Shown here: positions 8,015 to 16,458 of the stretch, one piece after another
Layout: each line of letters starts with the position of its first letter
How positions within the stretch are numbered: position 1 is the first letter of the stretch
Assembly: GCF_900113485.1 (NCBI RefSeq)
Contig: NZ_FOPM01000034.1
Span: 1-35,610 of the forward strand
Direction of reading: 5' to 3'
Length of the DNA: 35,610 bases
Origin: Methylobacterium gossipiicola
GTDB taxonomy: Bacteria > Pseudomonadota > Alphaproteobacteria > Rhizobiales > Beijerinckiaceae
The notes under the pieces: model-generated
What the model was told of the DNA's origin: nothing
The model's database searches: none
The model's input: only the letters and a program-made list of their open reading frames with translations
Translations under genes and position numbers: made by a program

Positions 8015-9325
8015 TCACTCGGCGGCGATGGCCGGCTGCAGCGTCTGATCGGCGGTGAACTGATCGGTCTCGGTCGAATGGGCCATGGCGGTGGTCGAGG
8101 CGGCCCCGCCGGTGATCGCGACCGAGACGGCGTCGAAATAGCCCGTGCCGACCTCGCGCTGGTGACGCGTCGCGGTGTAGCCGTCGGCTTCCGAGGCGAA
8201 CTCCGCCTGCTGCAGTTCGGAATAGGCCGCCATCTGGCGATTCCGGTAGCCGCGGGCCAGTTCGAACATGCCGTGATTGAGCTGGTGGAAGCCCGCCAGG
8301 GTGATGAACTGGAACCGGTAGCCCATCGCCGCGAGCTCGCGCTGGTATTTCGCGATGGTCGCGTCGTCGAGGTTCTTCTTCCAATTGAAGGACGGCGAGC
8401 AATTGTAGGCGAGCATCTTGCCCGGATGGGCGCGATGGATGCCCTCGGCGAAGCGGCGCGCCTGATCGAGGTCGGGCTTCGAGGTCTCGCACCAGATCAG
8501 GTCGCAGTACGGGGCATAGGCGACGCCGCGGGCGATGCAGGGCTCGAGGCCGTTGCGCACCCGGTGGAAGCCCTCCGGGGTCCGGCCCGCCTCGTAGTCC
8601 ACGAAGGGCCGGTCGGTCTCGTCGATGTCGGAGGTGAGCAGCAGCGCGGCCTCCGCGTCCGTGCGGGCCACGACCAGCGTCGGCGTGCCCATCACGTCGG
8701 CGGCCAGACGCGCCGCGACGAGGTTGCGGATATGCGCTGCGGTCGGGATCAGAACCTTGCCGCCGAGATGGCCGCACTTCTTCTCCGAGGCGAGCTGGTC
8801 CTCGAAGTGGACGCCCGCCGCGCCGGCCTCGATATAGGCCTTCATGATCTCGAAGGCGTTGAGCGGGCCGCCGAACCCGGCCTCGGCGTCGGCGACGATG
8901 GGCGCGAACCACGTCTCGACGCTGCGCTTGCCCTCGCTGTGCTCGATCTGATCGGCCCGCTGCAGGGTGCGGTTGATGCGGCGCGCCAGTTCGGGGCCGG
9001 CATTGGCCGGGTAGAGGCTCTGGTCGGGATACATCGCGCCGGCGGTGTTGGCGTCGGCCGCGACCTGCCAGCCGGAGAGATAGATCGCCTTCAGCCCGGC
9101 CCGGACCATCTGCATCGCTTGGTTGCCGGTCACGGCGCCCAGCGCATTGATGAAGGGCTCGTCCCGTAGCAGCGCCCAGAGCCGGTTGGCGCCCTCTTCG
9201 GCGAGCGTGTGGCGGATGCGCAACGAGCCGCGCAGGCGCTCCACCGCCTCGGGGCCGTAGGGGCGGCTGATGCCGTCGTAGCGGCCCTCGGGCGCCGAGG
9301 GGACAAGCTCACGGAAGTTCGACAC
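8015..9325 (-). CDS. aceA: Isocitrate lyase
   Basis: Cleaves isocitrate to glyoxylate and succinate, the first step of the glyoxylate shunt for growth on acetate or other C2 units. 436 residues from the GTG at 9325, chosen because AGGAG lies 7 nt upstream; a longer frame to 9487 runs through the operator region and is not needed. Family marks: WQVAADAN near the N-terminus, HFEDQLASEKKCGHLGGKVL with the catalytic KKCGH loop, VVARTDAEAA, and AYNCSPSFNWKKNL. Length is normal for the proteobacterial form. It is divergent from a RamB/ScfR-type regulator and followed by two small genes. Well-studied Methylorubrum extorquens strains lack this enzyme, so its presence informs lineage. Confidence 0.97.
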   Translation of the reverse strand: MSNFRELVPSAPEGRYDGISRPYGPEAVERLRGSLRIRHTLAEEGANRLWALLRDEPFINALGAVTGNQAMQMVRAGLKAIYLSGWQVAADANTAGAMYPDQSLYPANAGPELARRINRTLQRADQIEHSEGKRSVETWFAPIVADAEAGFGGPLNAFEIMKAYIEAGAAGVHFEDQLASEKKCGHLGGKVLIPTAAHIRNLVAARLAADVMGTPTLVVARTDAEAALLLTSDIDETDRPFVDYEAGRTPEGFHRVRNGLEPCIARGVAYAPYCDLIWCETSKPDLDQARRFAEGIHRAHPGKMLAYNCSPSFNWKKNLDDATIAKYQRELAAMGYRFQFITLAGFHQLNHGMFELARGYRNRQMAAYSELQQAEFASEADGYTATRHQREVGTGYFDAVSVAITGGAASTTAMAHSTETDQFTADQTLQPAIAAE

Positions 9326-9339
9326 GCGCACTCTCCTGG

Positions 9340-9463
9340 TTTTGCGAAGCCCCTTGCCTCGGAGCCTGTTCGGAGCAAAACCACATGAAGCACAGGGACT
9401 TGAAGGGCTGAATTTGCGAAGTTCCGCCAGCATCGCGGCGGCGTTTTGCGAATTTTGCAAAGG
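9340..9463. promoter_or_regulatory. TTTGCGAA-type repeats between aceA and its regulator (putative operators)
   Basis: Three sites share a TTTGC(G/A)AA core: TTTTGCGAAG at 9340-9349, TTTGCGAAGTT at 9413-9423, and the double site TTTTGCGAATTTTGCAAAG at 9444-9462. They resemble the TTTGCAAAGTT-like motif known for RamB-family regulators. The first sits next to the aceA Shine-Dalgarno; the double site reaches the regulator's own Shine-Dalgarno. Control of both genes by the adjacent protein is inferred. Confidence 0.6.
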
Positions 9464-9470
9464 TGACGCG

Positions 9471-10877
9471 TTGAAGAAGGCATTCATCGGCGGCCGGCTG
9501 CGCCGCCTCCGCGAGGAGCGGGGCCTGACCCAGTCGGCCCTCGCTTCGGCGCTCGACCTCTCGCCGAGCTATCTCAATCAGATCGAGAAGAATCAGCGCC
9601 CGCTCACCGTGCCGGTGCTGCTGCGCATCAACGCGGTGTTCGGCGTCGACGTGCAGCTCTTCTCCGAGGACGACGAGGCCCGGCTGCTCTCCGAATTGCG
9701 CGAGATCCTGTCCGACCCGCAACTCGGCGAGAGCGTGAGCGGGGCCGAGATCCGCGACCTCGTCGCGAACATGCCGGGCATCGCCCGCAGCCTCGCCACG
9801 CTCCACCGCCGGCTTCGCACGGAGAGCGACCGGGCGGAAGCGCTCGTGGCCCATCTCGGCCTGCGGGCCGAGGATGGTCCGGCGGCCCCGCCGGCGCCGT
9901 TCGAAGCCGTGCGCGACTTCTTCTACGCCCACCACAACTACTTCGACCGGCTCGACGCGGCCGCCGAAGGTCTGTTCGCGGAGGCACGACTGACGATCGG
10001 CGAGACGGCGGAGGGCTTGAGCGGCCATCTGGAGCGCCGCCACGGCGTGCGGGTCGTGATCGCCGAGGACGGTCCCCTGCGCAACTGGGACGGGGCGAGC
10101 CGCACGCTCACCCTTCTGCGCCGGCTCTCCCCGAGCCAGCGCGCCTTCCAGATGGCGACACAACTCGCCCTGATCGCACTCGACGAGCCGATCGACGCCC
10201 TGGCGCGGACGGCGGCGGCGGGCCGCGACGAGACCCATCGCCTCGCACGGATCGGGCTCGCCAACTACGTCGCCGGCGCCCTGCTGATGCCCTACCGGCC
10301 GTTTCTCGCGGCGGCCGAACGCCTCGGCTACGACATCGAGCGGCTGTCAGAATGCTTCGGGGTCGGTTTCGAGGCGGTCTGCCACCGGCTGAGTTCGCTC
10401 CAGCGACCCGACGCGCGGGGCGTGCCGTTCTTCCTCGTGCGGGTCGATCGAGCCGGCAACATTTCGAAGCGGCAATCGGCGACCGACTTCCACTTCTCCC
10501 GGGCCGGCGGGACCTGCCCGCTCTGGAACGTCTACGCGGCCTTCGCCCAGCCGGGCCGCGTCTTGGTGCAGATCGCGCGGATGCCCGACGGGCGGGCTTA
10601 TCTCTGGGTCGCGCGCACCGTCGAGCACGGCCGGCCAGGCTACGGCGCCCCCGCCAAGACCTTCGCCGTGGGGCTGGGCTGCGATCTGCGCCACGCCGAG
10701 CGGCTGGTCTACGCCAAGGGCCTCGATCTGACCGACCCGGCCGCCGCGACGCCGATCGGCGCCGGCTGCAAGATCTGCGAGCGAGAAGCTTGTGTACAGC
10801 GCGCCTTCCCCTTCGTCGGAAGGCCACTCGCGGTCGACGAGTCCCGCAGCGTCCACGCGCCTTATGCGGCGTCCTGA
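9471..10877 (+). CDS. XRE-family short-chain fatty acyl regulator (RamB/ScfR type)
   Basis: Probable transcription regulator of the divergent aceA. 468 residues from the TTG at 9471, preceded by AAAGGTGA; upstream frame to 9342 overlaps the repeats and is rejected. An XRE helix-turn-helix occupies residues about 5-60 (LRRLREERGLTQSALASALD, then SPSYLNQIEKNQRPL). A central IrrE/M78-like segment follows (MATQLALIALDEPID, ANYVAGALLMPY), then a C-terminal ligand domain with paired cysteines (GLGCDLRHAERLVYAKGLDL, GAGCKICEREAC). This architecture is that of regulators of glyoxylate and methylcitrate genes that sense acyl-CoA. Whether the cysteines bind metal is not known. Confidence 0.9.
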   Translation: MKKAFIGGRLRRLREERGLTQSALASALDLSPSYLNQIEKNQRPLTVPVLLRINAVFGVDVQLFSEDDEARLLSELREILSDPQLGESVSGAEIRDLVANMPGIARSLATLHRRLRTESDRAEALVAHLGLRAEDGPAAPPAPFEAVRDFFYAHHNYFDRLDAAAEGLFAEARLTIGETAEGLSGHLERRHGVRVVIAEDGPLRNWDGASRTLTLLRRLSPSQRAFQMATQLALIALDEPIDALARTAAAGRDETHRLARIGLANYVAGALLMPYRPFLAAAERLGYDIERLSECFGVGFEAVCHRLSSLQRPDARGVPFFLVRVDRAGNISKRQSATDFHFSRAGGTCPLWNVYAAFAQPGRVLVQIARMPDGRAYLWVARTVEHGRPGYGAPAKTFAVGLGCDLRHAERLVYAKGLDLTDPAAATPIGAGCKICEREACVQRAFPFVGRPLAVDESRSVHAPYAAS

Positions 10878-11560
10878 GCGTGAGGCATTGTCCCGCTCCT
10901 CGGTGCTCGCAGGGTGCGATGCCAGGACAGGGCGACCCGGCCCGCCTCGGCAGCACTCCAGGCGGTCGCGTAGGCACCCGGTCGAGTCGAGGGGCGCATT
11001 GTTGGACAGGATCCGCCAGCGGACGAGCCGCGGGTCCATTGGACAGGGCACGACCTCGACCCGGTCAGGGGCGGTTCGGGTCATGAGAAAGCTCGGGGAA
11101 GGCGGGTTGACGATGCGCGGGGAGGACGGCGCGGATTCGGGTGTGCGCGCCGTCCGTCAACATCGCCGCCAGCCGGTCAGACGACCGTCTTCCGGCGTTG
11201 TCGAGCTGACGCGACCATGTTGACGGGGGTCGGTTTCAGCTCGGCCCGGTCTCGCGTCTCGAGGCCGCGATCCGGGCTGATCCTGATCGAGACGCCTCTG
11301 CCCCCGCGGCAAGAGCTCCACCATCTCCGCCGTCGCCGGCACCTGCGGCGAGGGGATGTCGAAGACGCCGGGACAGCCCTCGTTGGGCAAGCAGATGCGC
11401 GTGAACCGGCTCGATGATGCTTTCGAATTGTATAAATAAATTCTATATAATCATAAGATGGTTTTGTGCGTTTGAAAGTTCGGTCCGATGGAGAATCTCC
11501 ACAAGACATACGCTCGAGTAGAAAGACTATCCTCTCGACTGCATCAGTTGCTGATGCCAG
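10878..11560. other. 683-nt stretch without a supported gene
   Basis: Open frames on both strands are short, rich in Arg/Pro/Ser and without recognisable motifs. An AT-rich patch at about 11425-11475 could carry a promoter. A perfect 7-bp hairpin with a 3-nt loop (11541-11557) lies just after the gpmA stop but has no T-run. The stretch may hold decayed sequence; I see nothing identifiable. Confidence 0.5.
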
Positions 11561-12202
11561 TCAAATGGGCATCTTCACCCCGGCCCTGCGACCCCATCGG
11601 CCATCGGCGTTCGCCTCGTAGATCAGGAAGCCGGCATTGCCGATATTGACCTCCTCGATGGCCTCCGGGGCGAGGCGGTCGAGATGGACGAGGAGCGCAC
11701 GCAGGGAGTTTCCGTGCGCGACCACCAGGACCGACTCCCCACTCCGCACCCGGGGCGCGATGCATGCGTCGAAAAACGGCCAGACCCGCGCGGCCGCCAT
11801 CGCGAGGCTCTCGCCACCCGGCGGGACAGCCTCGTAAGACTTGCGCCAAGCGCGGACCTGCTCGCTCCCGAACCGGGAGCGGGCCTCCGTCTTGTTCAGC
11901 CCAGCGAGCGCGCCGTAGTCGCGCTCGTTGAGGGCCGCAGTCACCTGCACAGGCAGCGAGGGATGGCCGAGTTCGCCCAAAAGAAGCGCGAGGGTGGCCT
12001 GGGCGCGCTGCAGCCGGCTCGTGACGGCGCCGTCGAAGTGCAGCCCGAGCGCCCTCAGGGCGCGGCCAGCGGCTCGAGCCTCCTCCATGCCTCGGGCCGT
12101 GAGCGCGGGATCACGTAAACCGGAGAACAGGTCGCGTTCGTTGTCCTCGCTCTGTCCGTGTCGCATCAGCACCAAAACTGGGCTGTCCGTCTCCATGCCC
12201 AT
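11561..12202 (-). CDS. gpmA: 2,3-bisphosphoglycerate-dependent phosphoglycerate mutase
   Basis: Interconverts 3- and 2-phosphoglycerate in glycolysis and gluconeogenesis. 213 residues from ATG at 12202, with GGAGG 6 nt upstream; a second in-frame ATG two codons later is possible. Histidine-phosphatase family features: LMRHGQSEDNERDLFSGLRD with the phosphorylated histidine, ALNERDYGALAGLNK with the acid residue, VPPGGESL, and the second histidine in VVAHGNSLRALL. Length fits the short proteobacterial form. It lies 90 nt downstream of the broken prpC on the same strand; no functional link is evident. Confidence 0.93.
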   Translation of the reverse strand: MGMETDSPVLVLMRHGQSEDNERDLFSGLRDPALTARGMEEARAAGRALRALGLHFDGAVTSRLQRAQATLALLLGELGHPSLPVQVTAALNERDYGALAGLNKTEARSRFGSEQVRAWRKSYEAVPPGGESLAMAAARVWPFFDACIAPRVRSGESVLVVAHGNSLRALLVHLDRLAPEAIEEVNIGNAGFLIYEANADGRWGRRAGVKMPI

Positions 12203-12292
12203 CCCATCCCTCCGTTCGATGACGGATCTCTCCTGCCTCAAAGCGGCGCGCTCAACGAGAGCCTTCGAAGGGTATGTCACATCCTGGATGCT

Positions 12293-13193
12293 TCAGATCG
12301 CTCGCGAGAGGGGGGTGGTGGCCAAGCTCCGCGCCGCGAGCGGCACGAAGGCGCGATGCTCCGGGCCGACATAATTGGCGGAGGGGCGGATGATCTTCCT
12401 GTCCGCGCGCTGCTCGATCACATGGGCGCACCAGCCGGCGGTCCGGGCCATGACGAAGAGCGGTGTAAACAGCGGTGTCGGGATGCCGAGCAGATGGTAG
12501 GCGACGGCGCTGTACCAGTCGATATTGGCGAACATCTTCTTGGACTCGCCCATGACCGCCTCGATCCGCTCGGCGATGGCGAGAAGCTCGCTCTCGCCGG
12601 TCTCGCGCGCCAGATCGCGGGCGACCTCGCGCACGATGGCATTGCGCGGGTCGGCGACCGTATAGACCGGACGACCGAAGCCCATCACCACCTCCCTCGC
12701 CTCGATCCGCTGACGGATGTCGGCCTCCGCCTCGTCCGGGTCGGCGTAGCGCTTGAGGATGTCGAGGGCGATCTCGGCGGCACCGCCGTGCTTGGGCCCG
12801 TGCAGCGCTCCGATCGCGCCGGTGACTGCCGAGTAGAGGTCGGCCCCCGTGCCGGCGATGGAGCGGGCCGTGAAGGTCGAGGCGTTGAACTCGTGCTCGG
12901 CGTACAGGATCAGCGAGACGTGCATCGCCCGGATCTCGGCCTCCGTCGGCGGCCGCCCGTGCAGCAGGTGGAGGAAATGTCCGCCGATCGTCTCGTCGTC
13001 GGTCTCCACCTCGATGCGGCGTCCGTGGCGGGCGTAGTGGTGCCAGTAGAGCAGCATCGAGCCGAGACTGGCGAGAAGCCGGTCGCCGATCTCGCGGGCG
13101 CCGGCCGGCGTCTGATCGAGAAGGACGCAGCCGAGCGCGGAGACGCCGCTGCGCAGGACGTCCATTGGATGCACGGCAGCCGGAAGTGCCTCT
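12293..13193 (-). pseudogene. prpC: 2-methylcitrate synthase, truncated at the 5' end
   Basis: Remnant of the enzyme joining propionyl-CoA and oxaloacetate in the methylcitrate cycle. About 300 C-terminal residues remain, readable in frame from the IS boundary (ALPAAVHPMDVLRSG) to TGA at 12293. It matches E. coli PrpC closely: GRRIEVETDD, IGGHFLHLLHG, YAEHEFNASTFTARSIAGTG, IGALHGPKHGGA, KIIRPSANYVGPE. About 90-100 N-terminal residues are missing, cut by the IS481 element at 13195. The catalytic-histidine motif GFGHPVY reads GFGRPVY (codon CGT, complement of 12671-12673), a single transition from CAT. Both changes say it is non-functional. Confidence 0.9.
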
Positions 13194-14130
13194 ATGTGTA
13201 CGGTCTCGGAATGTGGTGTGACGGATCGACCCTGAAGCGTTCGGGCTCTTTGGTCCAGGCTTGGCAGATGCGTTCGTAGGGTGTCAGGCCGCGCAGCGTC
13301 TTGAGCCGGCGGGCGTGATTGTAGGCATGCACGAAGAGCTGGAGGTGGTCTCTGAGCTGATCGTGGTTGTCGTAGTGGTAGCGCTTGACCGTCGCGTCCT
13401 TGATCGTGCGGTTCATCCGCTCGACCTGACCATTGGTCCAGGGATGGTTCACCTTGTTCAGCCGGTGCTCGATGTCGTTCTCGGCACAGACGCGGCCGAA
13501 GATGTGTGCGAAGGCATAGGTATCCTTCTTGCGGTTGGTGAACTGAATGCCGTTGTCGGTCAGGACGATGTGGATGCGGTAGGGCACCGCCAGGATCAGA
13601 TCGCGCAAGAACTGCGCCGCCTCCATCTTGCCGGCACTCTCGACCAGACGGACGAAAGCGAACTTGCTGGTGCGATCGATCGCAACGAACAGGTACAGTT
13701 TACCCTCTTCGGTGCTGACCTGTGCGATATCGATGTGGAAGTAGCCGATCGGATACTGCTTGAAGCGCTTCTTCTCGGGCTTGTCGCCTCCGATCTCCGG
13801 CAGGCGACTGATGCCGTGCCGGTGCAGGCTGGAGCGGGTCAGGTGCGGGATCGTGGGCTGCAGGCCGTAGAGGCAATCGTCCAGCGGCAGCAGGGTATGC
13901 CGCCGAAAAGCGACGACGATCGCCTCCTCCTCCGGCGTCAACGTCGTCGAGCGCGGCTCCTTCGGACCCATGGCGGCATCAGCCGTCGTCTCCCGATCAC
14001 GCCACTTCTGGATCGTCGTCGGGCTGACGCCGTAGCGCTTGGCCGCCGCTCTCACGCTCTCTTGACGTAGCTGTATCGCGCGACGGACTGCCTCCGTCGT
14101 GCGGGCGCTACCGTGAAGAATTTGGCCCAT
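13192..14130 (-). CDS. IS481-family transposase
   Basis: 312-residue DDE transposase. An N-terminal helix-turn-helix (AKRYGVSPTTIQKWRDR) is followed by an integrase core: HIDIAQVSTEEGKLYLFVAI with the first aspartate, VLTDNGIQFTN with the second, and HPWTNGQVERMNRTI with the glutamate. Length and frame look intact. The last sense codon lies in the left terminal repeat and the TAG stop (13192-13194) is made by flanking DNA, so the stop was supplied at the insertion or deletion junction. Confidence 0.93.
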   Translation of the reverse strand: MGQILHGSARTTEAVRRAIQLRQESVRAAAKRYGVSPTTIQKWRDRETTADAAMGPKEPRSTTLTPEEEAIVVAFRRHTLLPLDDCLYGLQPTIPHLTRSSLHRHGISRLPEIGGDKPEKKRFKQYPIGYFHIDIAQVSTEEGKLYLFVAIDRTSKFAFVRLVESAGKMEAAQFLRDLILAVPYRIHIVLTDNGIQFTNRKKDTYAFAHIFGRVCAENDIEHRLNKVNHPWTNGQVERMNRTIKDATVKRYHYDNHDQLRDHLQLFVHAYNHARRLKTLRGLTPYERICQAWTKEPERFRVDPSHHIPRPYT

Positions 14131-14186
14131 AGCGCATCCCTCGCAGCGTGATGGTCAATCGTATCACCACACCGCGGGATCAAACA
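13195..14186 (-). mobile_element. IS481-family insertion sequence
   Basis: 992 bp. The ends are imperfect inverted repeats beginning TGT: the left end carries ATGTGGTGTGACGGATCGACC (part) and the right end, read inward, GTGTGGTGATACGATTGACC. It carries one transposase. No matching target duplication is seen: left flank ...GTGCCTCTA, right flank CCTGTTGCG. The flanks belong to two unrelated broken genes, prpC and hsdS. Confidence 0.8.
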
Positions 14187-14360
14187 CCTGTTGCGGAACA
14201 ACATCGCATCGTTGCCAGGGTCGATGCGCTGATGGCGCTCTGCGATCGGCTCGAAGCAAGCCTCACCACCGCGGCCGATACCCGCCGCCGCCTGCTCGAT
14301 GCGCTTCTCGCCGAGGCGCTGGCGCCGGACGAGGATCGGTTGCGGGAGGCGGCGGAGTGA
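14187..14360 (+). pseudogene. hsdS: Type I restriction-modification specificity subunit, C-terminal remnant
   Basis: From the first base after the IS481 end, one frame reads 57 codons to TGA at 14358-14360: PVAEQHRIVARVDALMALCD, RLEASLTTAADTRRRLLDAL, then LAEALAP. This is the typical C-terminal helix of HsdS, the DNA-recognition subunit of type I restriction enzymes. Everything upstream is lost at the IS junction. It lies 40 nt before zorA on the same strand and shows that a restriction system once stood beside the Zorya operon. Confidence 0.85.
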
Positions 14361-14399
14361 TGATTCGCGTGCGTACCCCCAGTCAGAGCCTCTAACCCC

Positions 14400-16458
14400 A
14401 TGTCCGAGTTGGTTTCTGCGTTCGGGATCGCGGCGCGCAACGCCGTCCTCGCCGCGGCGGCGCTGCTGAAGAGCGAGGCCGTTCCGGGGCTCATCGCCGT
14501 CGCGCTCATCCTGGCGCTCGCCCTCGTCATCGTCGTCTACGCGCGAAGCATCGCCACGCGTGTGGCGGCCGTGCGGGGCTTGCGCCTCGTGGTGCGCCGG
14601 GCCGCCGACGAGGCCTCGTTCGGGCAATCCATCGCCGACCTCGACGCGGAGGTGCTGCGCTCGGGCAGCCGGGGGGGCGCGCAAGCAGATCGCCACGGCT
14701 TGGGACAAGTACCGCGAGACGCTGGTCGAGCACGACGAGGACGGCGCGGTCATCCTGCGCAACTCGGTGCGGCCGGCGGTCTTCTTCAACGCCGACGACC
14801 TCGGCTTCGGCTCCGGCTTCTGGCGCGCGGTGCCGGGCCTGTTCGTCACGATCGGCCTGTTCCTGACATTCCTGGGCCTGATCTCGGCGCTCGGCGCGAT
14901 GGACCTTTCGACGCCGGACAAGGTGCAGAGTTCGCTGCGCGAATTGCTGCTGGTCGCCTCGGCGAAGTTCATCATGTCGCTCACCGGCCTCCTGTGCTCG
15001 ATCGTGTTCACGGTCGTCCTGCGCTGGGGCATCGGCAGCATCGAGGGGGCGCTGCACACCCTCTGCGCCGAGATCGAGAAGCGCCTGAGCTTTATCAGCC
15101 TGGAGAGCCTCGCGGCCGAGCAGCTGCGGGCGACCCGTGAGCAGCGGGAGCATTTCCGCCTGATCGGCCTCGAACTGGTCGCCGAACTCGGCCGCCCCCT
15201 GCGGGAGGAGCTTCCCGCCGCCATCTCCTCCTCGATCAACGCGACCATGGGTCCGCTGCTGCAGCAGGTCGGCCAGCTCGGCACCGATCACATGGGCAGC
15301 ATGGTCAAGGACCTCTCGGCCCGCTTCTCCGACGATGTCGGCCAGGCCCTCGCCAAAGCGAGCGAGCGCCTGGTCCAGGCCGGCGACCGCATCGGCGAAC
15401 TCTCGACGCGCATGGACCAGAGCTCCGGCCGCATCGGGTCGGAGATGGAGGCCGCCGTGGCCCGCCTCGCCCAGGCCGTCGATGATCTGCGGGGCACGAT
15501 GAGCGCCACCGCCGCCTCGGCGAGCGGCGCCTTCACCGATGGGGCGGATCGCCTCCTCGGGGCCATGAACCAGACCCTCCAGGAGATCCGCGACAACACC
15601 CGTGCGGGGGCCGAGGCCATGAGCGCCGCGGCCGCGGACATGCGCGGCGCGGCTGAGGGCTTCCGGACGGAACTCGAGGCGGCGACGCGCTCGGGGGCGG
15701 CGGGTGCCGCCGCCCGGATGCAGGCCGCCGGCACGGATGCCAGCGCGCAGATCAGCGCCGCCGGATCGAACGTCGTGCAAGCCTTCGGCCGTACGGCGAG
15801 TGAGATCGCCGAGGCGACGCGCGATATCGGGGCGCGGGCAGCCCGCGACCTGCTCGGCCCGCTCGACAGCATCTCCGCGCACCTGCGGGAGACGGCCGAC
15901 GGCGTCGCGGCGGCGGCGGGCGGAGTTGGGCGCCTGGGCGACGGGGTGCGCGCGGGCGCGGAGGCCGCAGAGCGGGCGGCCGGCGCGTTCCGGGGCTCGT
16001 CCGAGGCCCTGGTCTCGGCGGCGAGCCCCCTGCGCGCCACAACAGAGCGGATCGAGGCCAGCATCCGCCAACTCACGGACGCGACCGAGCACGTGGCCGG
16101 AACGGTGAGCCGGTCGGCCGAGCAGACCGCGCGCAGCGCCGCCGACGCGCTCGCCGCCGCGCAGACCGCGCTCGGCGGTCACGCGGGGGCGATCGAGGCG
16201 TCGCTGGCTGGCGTCGGTGAGGTCGTGGATCGCCTCAAGGGCCAGGGCGCGCAGCTCGACACCCTGGATGAGAAGCTCGGGGCCGCCTTCGACATGTACG
16301 CGGTGAAGGTCGCTGCCGCCGTGGACACGCTGTCCGACTACGTGCGCCGGATGCAGTCCGAACTCGCACCGGCCCTCGATACCCTGCGCGCCGTCGTCGA
16401 GCAGGCCGAGCAATTCATTCCCGAGAGCCGGGGTGCCTCCGGACGGCGGACAAGCTGA
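14400..16458 (+). CDS. zorA: Zorya ZorA, MotA-like membrane protein, frame broken at a G7 run
   Basis: Proton-channel subunit of the Zorya anti-phage system, about 685 residues if the frame is restored. The ATG at 14400 reads an N-terminal membrane helix (VPGLIAVALILALALVIVVY) as far as SGSRGG. The family-like sequence then continues in the +1 frame after seven G at 14671-14677 (KQIATAWDKYRETLVEHDED). Removing one G joins the two halves exactly. Next come two membrane helices (AVPGLFVTIGLFLTFLGL; FIMSLTGLLCSIVFTVVLRW) and a cytoplasmic tail of about 450 Ala-rich coiled-coil residues. As written the protein ends at 15140 in the first frame. Its Shine-Dalgarno is weak. It overlaps zorB by one base. 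Confidence 0.88.

Noticed and set aside
7694..9169. 491-codon plus-strand frame opposite aceA
   Set aside because: Antisense shadow; the reverse strand encodes isocitrate lyase with all active-site motifs.
11541..11557. Hairpin after gpmA as an intrinsic terminator
   Set aside because: The 7-bp stem is perfect, but no T-run follows in the direction of gpmA transcription.
12158..13279. 373-codon plus-strand frame opposite gpmA and prpC
   Set aside because: It runs through the IS boundary and is opposite recognisable PrpC sequence.
14527..16413. 628-codon reverse frame opposite zorA
   Set aside because: No homology seen; zorA gives membrane helices and a coiled coil and is part of a coupled operon.
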